DNA of 64,000 nucleotides from JACDAE01 sp963744875 (GTDB taxonomy: Bacteria; Chloroflexota; Ktedonobacteria; Ktedonobacterales; Ktedonobacteraceae), in the NCBI GenBank assembly GCA_963744875.1, contig CAVUVQ010000010.1, positions 756,787 to 820,786 of the forward strand, read 5' to 3'. Both the position numbers and the translations under genes were made by a program. Of the stretch, positions 16,058-24,961 are shown in pieces (positions within the stretch are counted from its first letter, which is position 1; each line of letters starts with the position of its first letter). The notes under the pieces were generated by a model that was given only the letters and a program-made list of their open reading frames with translations, made no database searches and had not been told where the DNA came from.

Positions 16058-16490
16058 ATGCAAACACACATGCCAGATCCACGATCTCATACCCAGCACC
16101 CACGCAAGCGATTTCCCTGGATGCTGGGAATAATTATCAGTAGTGGGTTCATCATTATCTTTGCCTTCGTTGTGATCACGCTACTGGTATTGAGAAGTCA
16201 GGCTCAACGATCTTCCACTTGCCCGGTTTCCCGATGTCTTTGTAGAATTGGCTCGTCCTCCTCTCCGATCAGAGACGCTGGTACCCAGGAGAGCAAGTCG
16301 CCTTCAACAGGATCAAACCAATCCAATCTACTGGCTTGATCTCGCTGTCGCGAGGGCCAGCGAGGGAACACGACACCAATATGCACTCTTTCTGGCTTGT
16401 CGATTGATTGGTGATGTTGGGCTTTCTAAAAACAAGCAGAATCCTATCTCGCTGAATATGTGCGTTGTGTACCCAGTGGGAGCCGGGTAA
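16058..16490 (+). pseudogene. Degenerate membrane-protein/primase-like remnant
   Basis: The frame from ATG 16058 gives a polar start and one strong transmembrane helix (MLGIIISSGFIIIFAFVVIT), then loses protein character after about 16205. The frame one base over then reads plausibly to 16490, with EGTRHQYALFLACRLIGDVG, a stretch reminiscent of the C-terminal helical part of primase/polymerase-type mobile-element proteins. These may be one decayed gene or two fragments. Function not assignable. Confidence 0.35.
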
Positions 16491-16927
16491 ATTGCTCAAG
16501 GTGCATGTATCCAGCTCCAGCGAGCGCCCGCCGTGCCGGGGTTCGATAATTCAGGTGGAAGGTCACTTTCTGACTGATTGTGTTGCTTCTTCTATCGATA
16601 TCCTCTCCTCTGTCTGTCTTTGTTCTCTAAGCTGGATGGTTGCTCAAGTTTCACTGTGTGCTTCTGCAACCGTGTTTGACCATCATCGCACGCTGAAAAG
16701 AAAAACGCTTCTCCAATTTTGCTCTTCATCCTTCGAGAGAGTGCTCTAGAAAACACGAGAGGAGACTATTATGCCCATTTTCGTGCAGGCGGGAGGTCAT
16801 CCTGGCGTTTTACACCAGAAATGCCTTTTCTCGCCTTCCTACTTTATTGTCTTTTATAAAGCAAAAACTGTTCCCCTTAGATTGCAGTCAGAGGGAACAG
16901 CCTTATGCAAGAAAGGTGATCTTTCTC
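16491..16927. other. Gap without recognised gene
   Basis: No convincing open frame, hairpin or repeat. Short frames here lack protein-like composition. Confidence 0.4.
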
Positions 16928-17649
16928 ATGACGTGTAGCTTATCACAAGAACCTGATGAGATCAAGTACGCTGGTCTCGCAATTGAATGTGGCCATCTTA
17001 ACTCTGAAGGGTTGCGTTGCAATGCCACCGTTTTGCTGATGATTGTTGAGCGGACCATCACCAATGGGGGCACACTGCATAAACAATTAGCAGTTCATGT
17101 CACCGCTCGTGGCCTGGAGCATGATCGTCCAGTCTACTACTGCACGTTTTTGGCGGCTGAAGTATCTGGTGCTGGGAAGCATGGACACCTGACCTATCCA
17201 GCCAAAGAGGAACGGACACATCCCCAGGTGATGCGCTTTGCTTCCCAACTTGCTGCTGAACTCCAGGATTGCCTGGTTGCAGCCCTCACTGCCGATCCTC
17301 GTGTGCTGCTGGTACGGTCCTGCGCGTGCGCTATCGTCTTCCCGATCCCTTCGTCTGGGAGCTTCAGAGCAGTCTGGATGGAACTGGCATCCATTTTCAG
17401 GATTGGCAAGGAACACCTGTGATGGCAATTGTCCCATGGAGATGGTTTCAGCGTGTGACGCATGTTTTGAGGAAGCAGGCCGCTCCCTTTTCTGCCTATG
17501 GAATCAGGATAAACTCATCCAATCAGGCTGCGTCTCCCGAAGGTGGGGAGTGTGAAGTGATTCCTGACACTTTCTTCATTCCACTATTTACACCTTCTTC
17601 AATTCGCCCTATCCTTCCCTTGATCTGGATATCCTCCAGGCAAAAGTGA
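16928..17649 (+). pseudogene. Hypothetical protein, split by a frameshift
   Basis: The frame from ATG 16928 (MTCSLSQEPDEIKYAGLA) reads well to about 17310 (HVTARGLEHDRPVYYCTFLA, ELQDCLVAALTADPRVLLV). It then becomes Cys/Ser-rich nonsense, while the next frame picks up with VLRVRYRLPDPFVWELQSSL and QDWQGTPVMAIVPWRWFQ to 17649. The join is at about 17310. Together they give about 240 residues with no recognised domain. It converges on the WD40 gene, with 13 bp between stops. Confidence 0.5.
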
Positions 17650-17662
17650 GGCACCTCTATCG

Positions 17663-19084
17663 TTATTTGACCGTCCATGAGTAGATATTGCCAGCCTCGT
17701 CTCCTGAAAGCAGAAATTTGCTATCTGGCGACCAGGCAACAGCTGTTACTTTTCTCTTGTCTGGATTGATGAAGATCGCCCCTGGCGTAATCGTCGTCGT
17801 ATGATAATACTGAGCATCGTTCTGCCCGGCGACTATATGAGGATGGATCACGTTCCAGAGATGGATGGTGCCGTCATTGCTGGCCGTTGCTACACTTTGA
17901 TTACTGGTAGACCAGGCAATGGAGTTAATCTGCTGGTGGTGAGCGTGAATGCCTTTCTCATAACCCCAGCAACTACATGCAATATCAGACAGCAAGCGCA
18001 GATTGCCGTTCGAGTCGCCGATTGCGATATAGGTTGCGTCAGGTCCCCACGAGACTGCCGTTAAGGTCCCGGGTACGAAATTGGGGATATCGGTTGCCGT
18101 AGAGCGATCATTAGGGAAGTGTGAATGGAAGCCCTGCACAGTGTCCCAGATGGTGTATGTTCCTCCTGGCTGAGCCCCAACAGCGATTAGATAGATGCCT
18201 CCCCAGGCCAATCCGGTAACTGGAGCAGACTGTGAGAAGGTGAGTTGTGTCTTGCCGGTTTCAGGGTCCCAGACGTGAATGGAGCCATTGAAATCGCCTG
18301 AGCCGATAGAATGAGGGTAATCTGCACTCCAGGCTACACTGAGGACGCTCGAGGTGCCATGTCCCGTATACAGGAAAAGCTGCTTTCCCGTCTGTGCATC
18401 CAGGATGCGCACCTTGCCGTCATCGCAGGCGAGCGCGAGACGATGTGTACCAACGCCATCTGGAGACCAGGCGAGCGACCAGATTTTTGTCTTCACATTG
18501 ATCTGCCACTGTTTTGCACCCTGCTTGCCGGAAGAAACCTTCCAGACTCCAATGTTGCCCTGTGCATCGGCAACGGCGAAGAACTGGCCACCGGGCGACC
18601 ATGCCAACCCCGTGATCGCTTTCCCCGCAAGGCGTGGTTGTGGTGTAGGCACCATCGAGAGCACAGAAGAGGCTGTGTGCAAACGAACCTGGCGAAAAGC
18701 CAGGAAAGCGCCAAGAGCGGTTCCGCTGAGAAGCGCGACCATCAGTCCCGCTGCAAGAACGGTCAACCATGAATATCTCTGCTTGGGAGGGTGTGTTCTC
18801 TTTTCTGCTGTCTGTATATTCAGAAGATCCTTTCGTGTATTTTCCATTTTTGGATGCATCTGGGGCGAGGAAGATGAAAATGCCTGTTTGTCTGGTCTGC
18901 TTTCGGCAGCCTGTAAACGCTGCCAGACGTTCTCCAAGGAGCGTGTGACTGCTCTGGCCTCTCTGTGATGTGTACTTCGAAGATCGTGAAGCAGGAGCTC
19001 TTCTGAGGTAAGCTGTTCCCGGGAGAAGTTGCTCGTCTGCTGGTTGAAATCGTTGCGTTGAGAGTGTTCGTTGTGCTCTGCCAT
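17663..19084 (-). CDS. Membrane-anchored WD40 protein, likely anti-sigma partner
   Basis: 473 residues. The cytoplasmic N-terminal ~100 residues are polar and helical, a transmembrane helix lies at about 104-130 (SWLTVLAAGLMVALLSGTAL), and the rest is a WD40 propeller facing outward, with at least six repeats such as GLAWSPGGQFFAVADAQGN and ILSGDEAGNIYSW-like ends. It directly follows an ECF sigma gene (18 bp), the usual arrangement in which the downstream membrane protein binds and restrains the sigma factor. No zinc-finger anti-sigma motif is visible, so that role is inferred from position and topology. Confidence 0.75.
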   Translation of the reverse strand: MAEHNEHSQRNDFNQQTSNFSREQLTSEELLLHDLRSTHHREARAVTRSLENVWQRLQAAESRPDKQAFSSSSPQMHPKMENTRKDLLNIQTAEKRTHPPKQRYSWLTVLAAGLMVALLSGTALGAFLAFRQVRLHTASSVLSMVPTPQPRLAGKAITGLAWSPGGQFFAVADAQGNIGVWKVSSGKQGAKQWQINVKTKIWSLAWSPDGVGTHRLALACDDGKVRILDAQTGKQLFLYTGHGTSSVLSVAWSADYPHSIGSGDFNGSIHVWDPETGKTQLTFSQSAPVTGLAWGGIYLIAVGAQPGGTYTIWDTVQGFHSHFPNDRSTATDIPNFVPGTLTAVSWGPDATYIAIGDSNGNLRLLSDIACSCWGYEKGIHAHHQQINSIAWSTSNQSVATASNDGTIHLWNVIHPHIVAGQNDAQYYHTTTITPGAIFINPDKRKVTAVAWSPDSKFLLSGDEAGNIYSWTVK

Positions 19085-19102
19085 AGAAGATCACCGTTCT
19101 TT

Positions 19103-19645
19103 TCAAGTGGACTCACCATAAATTGAGCGCAAACGTTCGAGTGTTCGTGTGAAAAGCGTGCGAACTGCCCCCTCGCTTTTCTCCAGGATCTTGCCTATTT
19201 CGGCATGACGCAGGTTGTGAGCAAAACGCAGGCTCAGGATTTGACGCTGCAATGGCGACAATTCAGCCAGTGCAGCCAACAACTGGCGATACTCCTCCTG
19301 GCGTAAGGCTGAGCGTTCCGGTTCCTGCTCCTCATCCTCGTAGAGCTGCTCCATAACCTCCTCCAGAGCCAGTACAGACCGTCTTTTCGCTTGGCGGAAG
19401 CGATCAATAACCCGATTGCGTGCCACCCGCCAGAGCCAACTGGCCTGCTGCGTCGTGTCGATCTGAAGCAGCTTCTCCTCCTGCAAGGCGGCGGTAAAGA
19501 CCTCCAGGAGCAGATCTTCCGCATCTTCGTATCTGTCGACGCGATGACAAAGGTAGGCGAAGATGGGCGGTGCGTGCTGCTGATAGAGCTCGGCAAATGT
19601 GACTTCTTTGACCTGAGAAGCCGGTTGTGATTGGGAGTGGTGCAT
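19103..19645 (-). CDS. ECF-type RNA polymerase sigma factor
   Basis: 180 residues. Region 2 is at about 15-85 (YEDAEDLLLEVFTAAL, SWLWRVARNRVIDRFRQAKR) and region 4 at about 120-175 (LAELSPLQRQILSLRFAHNL, HAEIGKILEKSEGAVRTLFT). AGGGGTAGGG precedes the ATG. It is the first gene of a two-gene unit with the membrane WD40 protein, which probably relays an outside signal to it. Confidence 0.9.
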   Translation of the reverse strand: MHHSQSQPASQVKEVTFAELYQQHAPPIFAYLCHRVDRYEDAEDLLLEVFTAALQEEKLLQIDTTQQASWLWRVARNRVIDRFRQAKRRSVLALEEVMEQLYEDEEQEPERSALRQEEYRQLLAALAELSPLQRQILSLRFAHNLRHAEIGKILEKSEGAVRTLFTRTLERLRSIYGEST

Positions 19646-19816
19646 CCCTACCCCTTACATATATAGATACTCATACCTCTGTACAGTGTTCTCATCTACA
19701 ACAAACGCTGCTGGTTGCAAAACGTTACATCTCAATAGGTCATTGGAACACGCCAAGGATTTTGCACATGATAGCTCCTCTAACAACTTTCAGCCAATTT
19801 CCCAACAAGTGCTCTC

Positions 19817-20275
19817 TCAAGCAGAATATTTCGTGAGTGGTTTTTCTCTCTCCTGAGCATCGAAGAAGCGAGCTTTATTAAAAAGTAACAAGCCGAGAAA
19901 ATATCCAGAGGCAAATAAATTCACATATCCAATAGCAAAGACCGCTCGAAGGAGAAGATTTGGATTATTGAGGTGAAAAAAGAAGCCATAACCATGAAGA
20001 ACTTCACCAATGGTATTCCACAGATAGAAAAGAAATTCTACTGCTAAGAAAATGACCATGAGCCAATATCCCAACACCCTCTGTTTCAAAAGGAGGACAG
20101 AGGCCAGAAGAAACACTGCAAAGACAAAGAGCATAAGCAGTACTCCCCTTGCCTGGGCAAATGGGTTACTAGGATTGTAGTAAAGGTGAAGATAATAGGG
20201 GATTTGAGCGATGAAATTGGCCAGGATCAGCACGAAAAGAATGATGCCCTGAATTCTGATATTTTTGTTCTCCAT
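19817..20275 (-). CDS. Four-TM membrane protein
   Basis: 152 residues with four hydrophobic helices (about 8-27, 42-62, 68-90 and 105-130) and a charged cytoplasmic tail. AGGAGGAACCA precedes the ATG, giving a confident start. The layout resembles small DoxX-like or DUF-type four-helix membrane proteins, but no family signature is recognised. It is a single-gene unit. Confidence 0.65.
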   Translation of the reverse strand: MENKNIRIQGIILFVLILANFIAQIPYYLHLYYNPSNPFAQARGVLLMLFVFAVFLLASVLLLKQRVLGYWLMVIFLAVEFLFYLWNTIGEVLHGYGFFFHLNNPNLLLRAVFAIGYVNLFASGYFLGLLLFNKARFFDAQEREKPLTKYSA

Positions 20276-20446
20276 TGGTTCCTCCTGGTTGATTTTTGCT
20301 TGAAAACCTTTTACTCTTTAGACGGGCCAGTTCGGTTCAGGTTACAGATTCAAGTACAGTTCAGCCCTAACTGTGTCAAGGCCGATGGATTGGAGCCACT
20401 TTGATAATCAAATGGGCATCATGAAGAGAAATGGAAGAGAGCGCCT

Positions 20447-20899
20447 ATGACGGTAACTCAATTGCCCTCCACGTTCGATCGACTTCTGGTTGAGGCTGAT
20501 TTCCTTTCGGTATCTCCTCATACCCTTTTTGATTATTGGACTCATCCAAGATTGCTTCAGCAATGGTGGCCACAAGAAGCTGAATGTGTGCTGTACGTTG
20601 GAGGAACCTATCATTTGAGTTGGCCTCAGATTAACTGGCATCTCCGTGGGCATTACACCTCTTTCGACCCCGGAAAGCGGCTCGGATTTACATGGAAGTG
20701 GGATAGTGACACGCAGGAACCCGGTGAGCGAGAAGTCACTCTTGACTTTGAGCCTCTTGCACCTGGCGGAACACGGCTTCTCCTCACCCATGGCTTCTAT
20801 CTTGATACTCCGGAGGATCAAGCCCTTCGTATGGAGCATTATCAAATGGGCAGACAGAGACGTAATACTGGAAGTGCATCACATTCTATTCAAGAATAA
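20447..20899 (+). CDS. SRPBCC (AHSA1-type) domain protein, altered C-terminus
   Basis: 150 residues. The AHSA1/START-like pattern is clear: an FDYWTHPRLLQQWWPQ helix, GGTYHLSWP, LGFTWKWDSD, and the TRLLLTHGF strand. The family forms a hydrophobic cavity and binds small molecules. The last ~20 residues (QMGRQRRNTGSASHSIQE) do not resemble the usual ending with its GW and helix, so the 3' end is probably replaced or frameshifted near 20850. It is followed by a 700-bp AT-rich gap, consistent with a rearranged edge. Confidence 0.7.
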   Translation: MTVTQLPSTFDRLLVEADFLSVSPHTLFDYWTHPRLLQQWWPQEAECVLYVGGTYHLSWPQINWHLRGHYTSFDPGKRLGFTWKWDSDTQEPGEREVTLDFEPLAPGGTRLLLTHGFYLDTPEDQALRMEHYQMGRQRRNTGSASHSIQE

Positions 20900-21616
20900 C
20901 TTTCTCTAAAAATTGTATTCATTTATCATTTGACAAATAAATTTACTTAGGCATATTTTAAGTAAATTATATCTTTATTGAATAAAAATTTGCTCTTAAA
21001 AATCAAATTTATTTTAATCAATAAGCTAAAATAGCATGTTATTGATGCGTTTTAAGTGTAGTTGTAAAGAATATATGCGACGAGGAATAATATTTCCCAC
21101 GTCTTATTTTTGGCAAGATACACAAATAAATCTCTCTTTCTATGAAGGCTATTTTTGTTGTGCCTTCATTTCCATGAGAGTAGCGGATTGAAGCCGACAA
21201 TACAAGAGGAAAAGTGCCGTTGATAAAGACTGATAACAAAATGATAATAGCCGCTCTACCGTTTCTCGATTTAGCATTGAGTTTCCACCAGGACGTCACA
21301 CAGGGTTAGCAACCGTTTATCATTCCTAATGAGTTGATTGTACGTTTTATCAAGCTACAGGATGATGTGGTACATCCTGGCTAAAATCATTTGCTAAATT
21401 TGTAATGCCATCCTTCATGTTATTAAAGACGGTGTAATATAGGCTCTTCCTAGTGTTTGGTGAAAGCCCACGACATATGCAATGAGAGGGTATAGGCAGG
21501 ATCGAGAAGAAGGAAATGGTCCAGAAACTGGCAAACAAGAGAAAAAATGTGTCATCGGGGGTCGAGCCTTTCACCCTCAGCCATAAGTCCTGAGTCAAAA
21601 GCTTTACACGCGAGAC
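20900..21616. other. AT-rich gap with a 10-bp palindrome
   Basis: No gene is supported; leftward frames at 21039-21299 and 21350-21598 lack ribosome sites and protein-like composition. AATTTACTTA (20940-20949) and TAAGTAAATT (20959-20968) form an inverted repeat, perhaps an operator. Base composition is well below the surroundings for the first 150 bp, as at an old insertion or deletion scar. Confidence 0.45.
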
Positions 21617-22090
21617 CTACTCACCGATGTCTTGTGCAAGCCACCCTGAGGTATCGAGGCGAAGGGGATCAGTGCCAACCAGCTCTGCCAGATGTTTCTC
21701 TATTTCCTCGATCTGGGTGGTACCGATCTGCCGAGCCCATGTATTGCGTAACTCATCAAAGATCTCTTCAGCTTCTCGCAGCATATCGAATCCGCGTGCG
21801 GTGACACGAAGGCGTTTGCGGCGAGCGTCTACTGGATCTCCTTCACGCACAACGTATCCGCGCTTTTCAAGGACCCCAATGGTTTTCGCCGCCGCTTGTT
21901 TTGAGACCGCGAGACGCCGACTTAGCTCTGAAGCGTTGTCTGCACCCGAGGCAATGGCCCGAATTGCGAAGTCGTGAACGGGACGAACATCCTCGTAGCC
22001 GCGGGCGGCAAGCTCAACGTGCGCGGCGTCCACCAGTGAACGATAAGCGCCAATTAAAAGCATAGTGAGAGTAGCACCTGAACGAGACAT
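21617..22090 (-). CDS. MarR-family transcriptional regulator
   Basis: 157 residues with the MarR winged helix: NASELSRRLAVSKQAAAKTI as recognition helix region, then LEKRGYVVREGDPVDARRKR, the wing, and a C-terminal dimer helix. MarR proteins bind palindromes and are released by small phenolic or other ligands. The divergent gene at 22408 has two copies of a 15-bp palindrome in its promoter, the obvious target. The product probably represses the alpha/beta hydrolase gene, and maybe itself. Confidence 0.9.
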   Translation of the reverse strand: MSRSGATLTMLLIGAYRSLVDAAHVELAARGYEDVRPVHDFAIRAIASGADNASELSRRLAVSKQAAAKTIGVLEKRGYVVREGDPVDARRKRLRVTARGFDMLREAEEIFDELRNTWARQIGTTQIEEIEKHLAELVGTDPLRLDTSGWLAQDIGE

Positions 22091-22333
22091 AGTTTACCGA
22101 TAGTACCATAGCGAACGGAGCTCGTCAAGACTACCATATTCCAAATTGCCCCTCTCAAATCCTTTCGTTCTTTGTTGCGACGAGGCTTGTTGCTGCATGG
22201 ACTCGCCTTCCATATCGTTTCAGCAGAGTGTCATCTATCAGATCTTTCATCACATGAGCAGGTATCGGGGACTGCTCTCTTCCTTCACCAGAAGTTTTGA
22301 AGCTGAGTGTTCAGTATCTCATGGTAATGCTGC

Positions 22334-22385
22334 TTGACAAAGACAACCTGGTTGTCTATTATTTATCATAGACAACCAGGTTGTC
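22334..22385 (+). promoter_or_regulatory. Promoter with two MarR-type operators
   Basis: TTGACA (22334-22339), a 17-nt spacer and TATTAT (22357-22362) form a near-ideal promoter. The spacer holds GACAACCTGGTTGTC (22342-22356) and the same palindrome with A at its centre lies at 22371-22385, 29 bp centre to centre. Binding there would block RNA polymerase. A GAGGAGG ribosome site (22397-22403) and the ATG at 22408 follow. Confidence 0.85.
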
Positions 22386-22407
22386 GAATTAAAATAGAGG
22401 AGGATTT

Positions 22408-23298
22408 ATGAGTGACAATACAAGAGGTGCTACGCTGATCGGTATCTCGCATCATCACGCAAACGTGAACGGAACACAGCTTCACTACGTATCAGCAGGG
22501 ACGACTGGCTCTCCAGTCCTACTTGTGCATGGCTTTCCTGAAACGTGGTGGACGTTTCGCAAACTTCTTCCACTGCTCGCCGAGAATCACCGTGTCTTCG
22601 CGGTCGACCTGCGTGGTTTCGGTGACTCTGATAACGGGCCTGGTGCGTACGACAGCAAGACCTCAGCCGAAGACCTGCACCTTCTCATCGAAGAGCTCAG
22701 CGTTGGTCCAGTCCATCTCACGGGTCAGGACATCAGTGGGGCAACCGTCTTCCGCCTCGCGGCCACCCATCCGGAAGACGTGCTCAGCTTTACCGCGATC
22801 GAGACGGGCCTGCCCGGGTTCGGCGCGGAGAGGCTGGCCGACGTCACACACGGGGGCACCTGGTACATCGGCGTTCTTGTCGCTCCGCATATTCCCGAGA
22901 TGCTGCTCACTGGCCGCGAGCGTGAGTTCTTTGGACAATTCGTCTTCCCAGCCATGAGCATGACACCAGGAGCGATCACCGAAGCTGACATCGACGAGTT
23001 CGTACGCACCTACTCACGCCCCGACGGCTGGCGCGGAGCGATTGGCCTCTACCGGTCGATGCTCCAGGAGGGCGCAGACATTGCAGATCTCGTCGCCACT
23101 CACAAACTGAGCATGCCTGTGCTGGCAATCGGAGCCAGAGGCGGTGAGTTCACCTTCGCAACGATGAGCCAGGTAGCGTCGGGCCAGATCCGGTCGGTCT
23201 CCCTCGATGGCGTCGGCCACTATGCAGCTCTGGAAGCACCCGAGAAGGTGGCGGATGCTCTTCTCGAATTCTTCGACAGCATCGATGCAGCTCGATAA
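22408..23298 (+). CDS. Alpha/beta hydrolase (epoxide hydrolase/dehalogenase type)
   Basis: 296 residues. The oxyanion motif HGFPETWW is at 41-48, DLRGFGDSD at 67-75, and the nucleophile elbow GQDISG puts Asp108 where epoxide hydrolases and haloacetate dehalogenases have their attacking Asp (GHDxGG). The C-terminal GVGHYAALEAPEKVADALL carries the catalytic His. It therefore likely opens an epoxide or removes a halide; the substrate is unknown. It is under the MarR-type operators, so induction by a reactive small molecule is likely. Confidence 0.85.
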   Translation: MSDNTRGATLIGISHHHANVNGTQLHYVSAGTTGSPVLLVHGFPETWWTFRKLLPLLAENHRVFAVDLRGFGDSDNGPGAYDSKTSAEDLHLLIEELSVGPVHLTGQDISGATVFRLAATHPEDVLSFTAIETGLPGFGAERLADVTHGGTWYIGVLVAPHIPEMLLTGREREFFGQFVFPAMSMTPGAITEADIDEFVRTYSRPDGWRGAIGLYRSMLQEGADIADLVATHKLSMPVLAIGARGGEFTFATMSQVASGQIRSVSLDGVGHYAALEAPEKVADALLEFFDSIDAAR

Positions 23299-23329
23299 AT
23301 CGAATGGGAGTTGGCTGCTTTCCGTCCAT

Positions 23330-23595
23330 ATCCAAATCGCCCCAACATCCGTTCTCTCCACACCCTCGTGGCTAGGAGAAGTAGCCGTTCTGGCTCATGT
23401 GTTCAATCAGTTCGGCCTGCAGAAAGCCATCGAGGAGCGCGTGCGATTTGCTCGCGCTCGTATGGGGGACTACGAGGTTATTGATTTTGTCGTGATGCTC
23501 ATGGGCTACGCTCCTCTGCGGAGAACCTACCTTAGAGACCTTTTATCAACGATTGCTTCCGTTTGCCGAATCCTTCGTGGCACGTTAAAGAACAT
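23330..23595 (+). pseudogene. Transposase N-terminal remnant (IS1380-like)
   Basis: Frame 1 reads STPSWLGEVAVLAHVFNQFG and DYEVIDFVVMLMGYA; after about 23515 a second frame continues GEPTLETFYQRLLPFAESFV, then similarity ends near 23595. This is the start of a DDE transposase of the IS1380/IS4 type, as recalled from family patterns, with one frameshift and the rest deleted. No terminal repeats were found. Confidence 0.6.
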
Positions 23596-23741
23596 TTCTC
23601 ATCTGTTAGTCATACTGCTTGAGGAATTATACCGATTTCACAGTATTTAGGAGACGCGAGAAATACCCATTGAGACCAAAGAGCAGGCCGCACAAATAAC
23701 CATCATATATCCAATGAGACGATGAAGAGGCCGTCGTTCCT

Positions 23742-24302
23742 TCATTCTTTGTATTGCTGTGCCAGGGGTGTATCCAGGCCATCGAGGCTCTTTCTATTTT
23801 TGACACGGCGATATTCTACAAGCCCCTCTTCCCCCTTCGAGTTTGCCCAGCGTGCCATCGTCTCCCGATCCTTCTGCAATTCCATAAGAGGCACTCCATA
23901 CCCACACGAGGTCTGTACAAAATGAATGGAGGCAATGATAATTTGTCGTATCCCTGGGTAATCTGGGAAATGGACGATCAATTCCTCCCACCGGGCTGCT
24001 CCCGGCAGAACGGTCTCTCCCCTTCCATAAAGGCGCAGAATCTGGGGTGCTCCACTAAAAGCACAGAACAGAAACGTAATACGGCCATTTTCAGCGAGAT
24101 GAGCCGAGGTCTCATTCCCGCTCCCGGTTAAATCCAAATAGGCCACTTGATGTGGTGAGAGGATACGAAAGGTATCATAGCCCTTTGGTGAGAGATTAAT
24201 GCGTCCATCTTCTGAGAGTGGTGCCGTGGCGACAAAGAAAAGAGGTTGGGCTTTGATAAAGCTTTGGAGGGTTGGAGTTATCTGGTCATACTGTTCGGCC
24301 AT
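23742..24302 (-). CDS. Pyridoxamine 5'-phosphate oxidase-family protein
   Basis: 186 residues. QPLFFVATAPLSEDGRINLS and VAYLDLTGSGNETSAHLAEN match the split-barrel flavin-binding PPOX fold, with RITFLFCAFSGAPQILRLYG as the next strands. Members bind FMN, F420 or heme; which one is not clear here. CGYGVPLMELQKDRETMARW near the C-terminus is typical of a subgroup of bacterial PPOX-like proteins of unknown substrate. Single-gene unit on the minus strand. Confidence 0.85.
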   Translation of the reverse strand: MAEQYDQITPTLQSFIKAQPLFFVATAPLSEDGRINLSPKGYDTFRILSPHQVAYLDLTGSGNETSAHLAENGRITFLFCAFSGAPQILRLYGRGETVLPGAARWEELIVHFPDYPGIRQIIIASIHFVQTSCGYGVPLMELQKDRETMARWANSKGEEGLVEYRRVKNRKSLDGLDTPLAQQYKE

Positions 24303-24446
24303 ACGTTTCTGCTCCTATTAGTAGGGAACTTTCATTGCTAGAAGTATACCATCAGAAAGATTGAGCCATCCATGATCACAACTCTAATAGCTAAAGATGC
24401 TGTCTCATGAGAGGCTTCTGTATTAGCGGCTCGCACCTCGACAAAC

Positions 24447-24959
24447 TCAATGAGTTTCGTGATCCCACTTGCCAGAACGGCTGCTTCCATTGCTCCAGGT
24501 GATAATATCCCGTGCCACTTGAACGAGGCAAGGATGAAATTGGTCCGCGTTCTCTATCACGTGTAAGGGATCTACCCATTGAGAAGCCGCATACTCTTCG
24601 TTGAGTTGAATACTTGCTCTTTCTTGCTCAGTAAGGTGAACTGCTGTTGTGATTGAGAACAAATGGCTTCCGTTCGTTGTTGGCTCCTGTGCTCTTGTAT
24701 CCCAGATCTGATTGTAGTAACCGATGATAGATTGTAGACGGTCTTCAGAAATATCAAGGTGCAGTTCACGGCGTAAATTACGTTGTACTGCTTGTTCGAT
24801 AAGCTCTGCTTTCCGCATCCTTCCACCGATCACCCACCAGTCGGGGTGTGGTTCCCATTCTCGCTTGGCAATCAACCACAATCCTTGATGGAAAATAGCT
24901 GCATCAGCACAACAAATAACGAGAGCGTCCATCGCTTCTGAATAGGTCGCATCCGACAT
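24447..24959 (-). CDS. Nudix hydrolase with altered Nudix box
   Basis: About 170 residues from ATG 24959; the frame is open further upstream but that part lies over the sigma factor gene and is not protein-like. The Nudix box reads GRMRKAELIEQAVQRNLRRE, with Asn and Arg replacing two usual Glu of the REUXEE core, so metal-dependent hydrolysis may be altered or substrate-specific. WWVIGGRM and EEYAASQWVDPLHV fit the fold. Substrate unknown. It is divergent from the sigma factor gene with almost no spacer. Confidence 0.75.
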   Translation of the reverse strand: MSDATYSEAMDALVICCADAAIFHQGLWLIAKREWEPHPDWWVIGGRMRKAELIEQAVQRNLRRELHLDISEDRLQSIIGYYNQIWDTRAQEPTTNGSHLFSITTAVHLTEQERASIQLNEEYAASQWVDPLHVIENADQFHPCLVQVARDIITWSNGSSRSGKWDHETH

Positions 24960-24961
24960 GA

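Noticed and set aside
21039..21598. Two leftward frames in the AT-rich gap
   Set aside because: No start context, no protein-like pattern and no conserved neighbours.
22146..22337. Short rightward frame before the MarR-controlled hydrolase
   Set aside because: Cys/Ser-rich nonsense composition, no ribosome site, and it runs up to the promoter.
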